Origin: Rhyacophila brunnea | Lineage: Eukaryota; Arthropoda; Insecta; Trichoptera; Rhyacophilidae | Reading direction: 5' to 3' | Assembly (NCBI GenBank): GCA_022495005.1 | Contig: JAGYXB010000062.1 | Span: forward strand, 620,001 to 684,000 | Length of the DNA: 64,000 nt | Shown: piece after piece, positions 58,501 to 64,000 of the stretch | Layout: every line of letters starts with the position of its first letter | Position numbering within the stretch: the first letter of the stretch is position 1 | The notes under the pieces: generated by a model | Database searches by the model: none | What the model was told of the DNA's origin: nothing | The model's input: only the letters and a program-made list of their open reading frames with translations | Program-made: the position numbers and the translations under genes

Positions 58501-58639
58501 TTGATTTAGTACGCAGACCATATATTAACATAATATATATATTGTATCATTCGATCGATACATTATTTCATTCAGAGAATATATCAATTTTATTGTAATC
58601 GATGATTTTTATATAATTACCAAACCATCTTTATTTAAT

Positions 58640-58830
58640 AAACTTTTTTTATTCGATGAATAATTCACAAGGTTTAATAATGTAACATTCTTTATTAAAT
58701 ATGTATAATTTGAAAACATCTCTTGCATATATATACCATAAAAAATCATTGTATCTGCTGGATTCGCGCCAGTATGCTTTTCTAAGTAAGCTACGGGCAT
58801 ATTGGTTAATTACGACGACTTTAACTAGAA
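58640..58830 (-). repeat. SINE family E (antisense)
   Basis: Complement of the tail TTGTGAATTATTCATCGAAT and GTTTTCAAATTATACATATT, then body, then a decayed B box (complement of GCTGGATTCGCGCCAG) and head near 58800. A second copy follows at 58895. Confidence 0.68.
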
Positions 58831-58894
58831 GTTGTTACCTAAAATGCTTATCGAATTGCGATTTCAAATTATTTATATTCAATATATAGAATAT

Positions 58895-59070
58895 TACTTT
58901 CTCAAATCTTGTGCCTTTTCTTTATTAAACATACATAGTTTGAAAACATCTGGGATAAATATATAAGTACTTACTTAAACAAAAAAATACGACACTCACT
59001 GGGATTCGACCCCATGTCATGTGACCGCTAAACTACGTGTGTCCTATCAAATCGTGAGAAAATTTACTGT
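58895..59070 (-). repeat. SINE family E (antisense), second of a pair
   Basis: Minus strand: GTAGTTTAGCGGTCACATGA (A-box region) and TGGGGTCGAATCCCAGTGAG (strong B box), then TGTCGTATTTTTTTG, a T-rich body and GTTTTCAAACTATGTATGTT. The tail ends CAAGATTTGAGAAAG. The two copies lie head-to-tail in the same orientation. Confidence 0.72.
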
Positions 59071-59639
59071 CGGTTCTTAAAATTCTCAATTTCAACAATA
59101 AAACAAAACAAAAGTCGACACAATATGTAGTTAAACTCATTATTCTATTGATCGTATTTAAATCAAAGTATTTACCCCAATAATTAATGTCAGGACCTCT
59201 CCAAATTTTTATACTTACGTACTTTTACTTGCTAATAATTTTACTATTCTTTTATAACAGGTAATAAGATTTTTTCTAGTAGTTATTATATATTTCTCAC
59301 ATGTATTTTCAAATAATGTAATATCTTTATTTAGATGTACAATCACGTAAAAGCACAAATAATAAAACAGCAAAATATTGCATACTCTATATAGGGGTTA
59401 GCAAATATTTGACACAGAAGAGCCATATAATAATACTAGAAGTATAACTATTTAGATTTTTTCAAAAGCCACACATAATGTATATTTATATGGGGGCTAT
59501 GACAGCATGAAGAAGCTGAACATAATTAACATCTTAAATTGTAAAATAAGAAGAGACAGATCACTCGCACCCTCGACTGGTAAATCAAGAATGTAACTCA
59601 TTAGTAGCATAGACATAAACATTTTCAATGATGTACTCT

Positions 59640-59895
59640 GCATTTTGTTTTTGAAACTTTATTTTTCTGTATAAAATAGTATGTTTTTTGTTTAAAATTT
59701 TTATTTTTCTGTATTAAATTGTACTTAAGTATGTTTGATTTTATTTTATTTTTTGTTATTATGTTTTTATTCTATATTCTCTTCATCTCTCTTGTGAGGG
59801 TAATATTTGTTAAAATGTAAATCTCATGTTGTATACGTCTTGAATTTAGATTTATTGTGTCCACAATGTTTTGTATTCTTAAATAAATAATTTTA
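59640..59895 (+). repeat. Jockey-like LINE 3' UTR fragment
   Basis: Pyrimidine-rich repeats (TTTATTTTTCTGTATAAA twice), then TGTAAATCTCATGTTGTATA, CGTCTTGAATTTAG, TTGTGTCCACAATG and an AAATAAATAATTTTAAAA tail. The order parallels the 3' UTR of the element ending at 52335. No coding part is recognisable. Confidence 0.7.
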
Positions 59896-60655
59896 AAAAA
59901 AATCTGCTCAACAAAGTACATGGAAACCTGAATGTTTGCATAGCATACAATACTTGAAGAATACTACCACGATCCTTAATACCAAATCCAATAATCTCTC
60001 TTGAAAGGTTTATAGTGTGTAAATTCGTGTAAGACAGTTTAGTACGACAGTAAGACCAGTATATCAATTTTTTAACTGATCATATACCTAATGTGGGATT
60101 GCTATTCCAACTGATCATCGTAAATTGTCGTGTCTACAATAGGTCTTTTAGATTTAAAACACCTGACTTATGTTGTCAAATCAAATTTTATTTTTATTTG
60201 TACAGATTTTCATATTCAGTACCACGTTTTTCCTCATTAACTTCAGCAATTACATTCCAATAGCAAACCTTCAATAAGCAATATCAAGTGATGAAAAAGA
60301 TATTGATTGACATTGGAGTTGAGTTAATTTATAACAAAATATTTACTTTAAAATTCAATAATTATTGTATAAAAATTCACAGAAAAGACTTTCTCATGCT
60401 TAAAACAGCTATAATATATTATAATAAATAAGTAAAGTAATTAAAAACAGATATGTACATTTTTTCAAATCGTACTATATAAATAATATTTTTTATTTCT
60501 ACGTTACCGGTACGCAAAACGTTTCTCTTATTTTCAGTGGTCCGCAAGTGTGAAAAGGTTGAGAAAGATTGCTCAAGACTACTCTCGGCATATTTTAGTG
60601 CTAAAAAAATGATATAATATTATATTAATATGAATTTCAAATTCTAATATTAAGC
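59896..60655. other. No recognised gene
   Basis: AT-rich. No ORF or repeat end that I can support. Confidence 0.5.
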
Positions 60656-60663
60656 GTTATAAT

Positions 60664-61082
60664 TAGGGACTGCAATACCGAATAAATATATAAACATCAG
60701 TATTTAGGTATTTCTTATTGAATACCGGTATAAATACCAGTATATCTACTGGTTGATACTAATAAGTCCTATAGGACATAGTCCATAAGGAAAATTTCTC
60801 TCAAATTCAAAGCTTAGCAAAAGAAAAATTATTGTAAATATTTACTTCTTTGAAAATATGAATTCATCGCGACATTTCTATAAGTATATTTGAGGGATTG
60901 TGTTTTATTTTTATTTAACTTTTCTTGGTTCCAGTCAATATATTTGCGTTTTTGAATTCCATTAATTTTTTTAAAACATGTACGTGTGTGATTTCTTTAT
61001 ACCGAAAATACCGGTATTTTGGTTTTATGATACCGATTTTTCGGTATCGATAAATAATTGAATACCGGTATTGAAATCCATA
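60664..61082. mobile_element. Non-autonomous hAT-type element, copy 2, perfect duplication
   Basis: Begins TAGGGACTGCAATACCG and ends, in complement, TATGGATTTCAATACCGG. It is flanked by a perfect 8-bp direct repeat GTTATAAT at 60656-60663 and 61083-61090. The reverse complement aligns with the start of the element at 5271-5952 (GGTATTCAATTATTTATCGA, then ATACCGGTTTC-like, AAAGTTAAATAA, ATATACTTATAGAAAT) with a shorter interior. ACCGGTATT motifs cluster near both ends. No ORF. Confidence 0.92.
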
Positions 61083-62300
61083 GTTATAATTATTGCGTTA
61101 CTGCACTTACTTTAACAAGCTCTCTCTGTCTTGTCATCTAAGTAAATTAATTATTAACTCAAGTTATATTTAGTTAGGTACCTTACAATCGATATAAACT
61201 TAATAATACATATATTTTACGGCAAATCAACGTCATTAGGCGTACCTATCTTATTATATACAAACAATATAACATTAACTCTATCAAATTTCACATAAAT
61301 AATAAAATTGAATGTAAATTATTATACCATGAAAGATAATTATACCTAATTAATGTAATGTTATCTCAATTCATTACACGACCTGTTCTGAAAGTTTTGT
61401 CAAGAATGAACTCAAATTAATATCATAAATATATTTTATAAGCTATTCGATCAAATTTCAAATATAATACTAAGATATTTTATTAAATTATCGTGGAACA
61501 TCACTCATATGTCATAAACATAAATAAGTAACTACTTAAATAAATTGTAAATCAGTTCTAACTTAATCATATAAAATTCCGTAGAGTGGAGGTTATATTA
61601 AAAATAATTGAATGATTTTATTACTGTCAAACAGTGTTAAAATTGTGAACTAACAAGCCCCTCCTGTGCAGTTAATCGTACTTCCGTTTCAAATGAGGAA
61701 CACCCTTAAATTTATCATTTCATTTTACGCTTCCGTGGTGTACCGGATCTATCAATTTACGTAATCTGATGCTTGTTCGTAATAAAACTATATATATATA
61801 AAACGATCAGGAGTGATATTAAAATTATTATTTGTATATTGCGAAGAAGAAAAGAAGTTGCATCTAAAAAGATGATACATTATTTAAATACGCGTTGCCG
61901 CCCATGACAGGTACGTCACTGAGAAGTCTTCCATATGCGACTACAGTGACTTCCTGTTATCGACTAGATCTTATTTTCGGATACTATAAACACACATTGA
62001 AAAATAATAAGGATTTTTTTTTTGACCGAGAAGTCAAACCCACGATCCATAGCAAATAGACAATCACACGATAGTTTCAAATCTCACTTGGTCTAATAGA
62101 TTTTCTGAGATTTTTTAAATCGGTATATTTACGGGTAAATTATATTTTATTGACATCTCTTATTTTAAATGTTTATAAGAATGGGTTTAATAAAACAAAA
62201 TGCTCTACTTAAAGTGGATCTCGTTACTAATTTTATTGTATAATTTAGCGTTGACAGCTGTCACCTTAATGCTTTTTTCGGAAGCATAATTTTTCATTTT
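61083..62300. other. No recognised gene
   Basis: Mostly AT-rich; a SINE D scrap at about 61578-61605 (GTAGAGTGGAGGTTATATTA). Slightly richer DNA from 61890 (GCGTTGCCGCCCATGACAGG) leads towards the putative promoter at 62.3 kb. Confidence 0.45.
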
Positions 62301-62329
62301 AAATCGTAAAACGCCAAAAGCAAAATCAC

Positions 62330-62742
62330 CCCAGTCCGCAGCGGCGGCCAGTTAGAAAGCCGCTGCTATTAAAATGGCGACTACAAAGTGAATCACGATG
62401 AACCTACATGATGAGAGAGGATATAAAAATAACAGAAAATAAAAAGCGCCAGGCGAAAATCTCGCGTCTTATCATCTTTTCTTGTGCATTCGCGTTCCAG
62501 ATTAAGAGATCCGACCGGATTCGAGAACGATCGGCTATTTTCGGAAGCTCTCGGCCTGACATGCGCGTCAGGGAAGTTTTCTGGAGCTAGGCTTGCCTAG
62601 GGCGAGCACCCTCCCCTATCTGCTAGACGAGTTAGCGCCCAGAGTCCAGTTGAAGAACAACTTTTGGCTACGGGTGACGTGTCATCAGCTGTTTCCCCTA
62701 CTTGAAATTTTCGACTCTGATCATCTCTGCCGTTCTGCACAT
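62330..62742 (+). promoter_or_regulatory. Putative promoter and non-coding first exon
   Basis: This is the most prominent GC- and CpG-rich block of the window not explained by a repeat: CCGCAGCGGCGGCC, AAAATGGCG (YY1/Pho-like), GAACGATCGG, CATGCGCGTCAGGG, GACGAGTTAGCGCCC. A TATAAA match lies at about 62421-62426. The block ends at CAT|GTAAGT (62743), a strong 5' splice donor, after which composition returns at once to AT-rich. No long conserved frame is present; the first short frame is ATG GCG ACT ACA AAG TGA. I infer a 5' UTR exon of a plus-strand gene whose coding exons lie beyond the window. Confidence 0.55.
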
Positions 62743-63458
62743 GTAAGTTTTAAATATTTTACTTCATTATGTTTTTCATTTTCATTGGGTACGCAATTAT
62801 TTTTCGTTTTATTCGTCTGTAAAGAATTTTTATTCAGTAGCGTCGAACAAAGCATATGGGAAACTTTATGGAAAGTCGTAAAAAGTTTTTATGTTTATGT
62901 ATTGAATATAACATGCATATTGTGTGCGCTTTTACGATATCGTTACAATATATCTATCAATATAAAATGTTTATGGAACATCTATATATATAAATGTTCA
63001 GTAAATTCATAATTATGTTTTAAAATAATTTTAAATCCCCTAAATAATTCATTTTCCACTGTGAAAACTTTCTTCACGTCTAAGTTATAAAAAAATACAT
63101 ATACATCCATATACCTCTGATATAATTGCATTTTAAATCTATTATTCGGCTAAATAACTATAAAAAGTTTAATATTAACCTTTTATGAAGAGATTTTTTA
63201 AAGAACTAAAGAAAATTCTTTTTAACGTTTCTTGATTTGAAATATATAACCATAATAAGTTATGGTCATTTTTTGTCAGTATATTATTATGTATGATGTT
63301 CGTTTTTGTTTCGTATATTAATTACTAATTATGTGTTTCTCTTTTCGATAAATTTTATAATCAGACATTTTCATACATTAGTAAAATATTTATATTAATA
63401 AACGGCGGTAATTTGATGACAAATTAATCATTATATGTGTCAGAAAAAAATATAAGAA
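62743..63458 (+). other. AT-rich DNA, possible start of an intron
   Basis: Abrupt fall in G+C after the GTAAGT donor. There is a 139-codon frame from 62593 across the boundary that becomes Phe/Ile/Tyr-rich after the donor, as non-coding read-through does. Confidence 0.4.
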
Positions 63459-63532
63459 ACCACCGTATATCAAAATAAATATAATTGGCATTCCTTTTCA
63501 TTCCATTTACTATTTTTTTCAATTATATATAG
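63459..63532 (+). repeat. Direct repeat, left copy
   Basis: CACCGTATATCAAAATAAAT continuing ATAATTGGCATTCC and ending in a TATATATAGG run. It is repeated with small changes at 63937-64000. Confidence 0.75.
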
Positions 63533-63733
63533 GTTTTGATTACAATTTTTGTATTGTTTTTTGCATATAAATATATTTCGTTTTTAGCTCAGTAAATATT
63601 CTTGGAAAAAAATACAAAAACCATATTAATAACTATGGAATTAAAAATCTCTGATATTTATTTTTTATTCAATTTAGATTACTGGAATGCATATAAAATA
63701 TTTTTATATCAAATGACAATATTGCTTCATAAT

Positions 63734-63936
63734 ACCGACCATCTCCTATCGTAATGGGATCATAATATATTGGCCTCCATGGAGTGGAGGTTTATATTAA
63801 CAGATTTTGTTTTTACGAGAAATGGATGTCAGCCACTTGCTCAACCTATTAGGTCCATATTCTGACTCATACACAGATTTAAAAACATAATGTGTACTTG
63901 CCAGACCCAAGATTCAAATCTGGGACCTGGGAGAAT
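63734..63936 (-). repeat. SINE family D (antisense)
   Basis: Complement of CCTCCACTCCATGGAGGCC, ACAAAATCTGTTAATATAAA, the body CCATTTCTCGTAAAAAC, and B-box region AGATTTGAATCTTGGG. The head is cut at the junction with the right-hand direct repeat (63937). Confidence 0.78.
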
Positions 63937-64000
63937 AACCACTGTATATCAAAATAAATATAATTAACATTCTATTTACTTTTTTTACATTATATATAGG
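63937..64000 (+). repeat. Direct repeat, right copy (runs off the window)
   Basis: AACCACTGTATATCAAAATA continuing AATATAATTAACATTC and ending TTATATATAGG at the window edge. Matches 63459-63532 over its whole visible length. Confidence 0.75.

Noticed and set aside
62593..63012. 139-codon frame at the right edge
   Set aside because: Crosses the predicted splice donor and becomes Phe/Tyr/Ile-rich intron-like translation; the first part lies in the putative 5' UTR.
1..64000. CRISPR array, operon, phage or other prokaryotic system
   Set aside because: No regularly spaced repeats, no Shine-Dalgarno-led gene series, and the repeat content is that of an animal genome.

Overview
This 64-kb window is AT-rich, intron- or intergenic-like DNA from an animal nuclear genome, most likely an insect. 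The evidence is the repeat content: tRNA-derived SINEs, Jockey-, R1- and RTE-type non-LTR retrotransposon remnants, a Tc1/mariner transposase fossil, a Helitron end, and hAT, PIF/Harbinger and Tc1/mariner miniature elements. Short runs of the GTAGGTACCTAC type are also common in aphid and moth genomes. I cannot fix the order (Hemiptera or Lepidoptera) from sequence alone. I see no prokaryotic gene organisation, and no complete, intact host protein gene. All long recognisable reading frames belong to decayed mobile elements.

Layout. 0-9 kb: fold-back elements, a SINE with target-site duplication, a 682-bp hAT-type element, and a pair of directly repeated units at 6.8-9.2 kb. The first of these units is split by a 5'-truncated R1-type LINE; a small GC-rich PIF/Harbinger-like MITE lies between them. 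9-16 kb: largely featureless AT-rich DNA, then a GC-richer island of unknown origin (10.96-11.5 kb), a TA-flanked MITE (11.5 kb), a Jockey 3' fragment (14.3 kb), and a SINE inserted into another SINE with a perfect 14-bp duplication (15.4 kb). 16-30 kb: few features; a tiny coding-like ORF at 27.9 kb and a TATA/initiator/ATG arrangement at 30.3 kb. 30.8-40.5 kb: Tc1/mariner transposase fossil, Helitron terminus, three LINE C-terminal fragments, two Jockey fragments and several SINEs. 41-46.8 kb: a 592-bp fold-back MITE, smaller MITEs and an RTE 5' fragment. 49-54.7 kb: a MITE with perfect 30-bp terminal repeats, the best-preserved retrotransposon (Jockey-like, 50.2-52.3 kb, RT motifs intact but several stops and frameshifts), and a 774-bp hAT element with perfect 8-bp duplication. 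56-64 kb: candidate regulatory DNA (RFX X-box, CTCF-like site, perfect 11-bp palindrome), a second copy of the first hAT family, and a GC-rich block at 62.3-62.74 kb that looks like a promoter plus non-coding first exon ending at a splice donor.

The elements do not form a pathway. The story is one of successive insertion: tRNA-headed SINEs depend on LINE reverse transcriptase in trans, and the miniature DNA elements depend on absent transposases. Nested and duplicated boundaries give a relative order of events. I did not find a convincing new multi-gene system. The best leads are the putative first exon at the right end, the unassigned 40-codon ORF at 27.9 kb, and the well-bounded non-autonomous element families.
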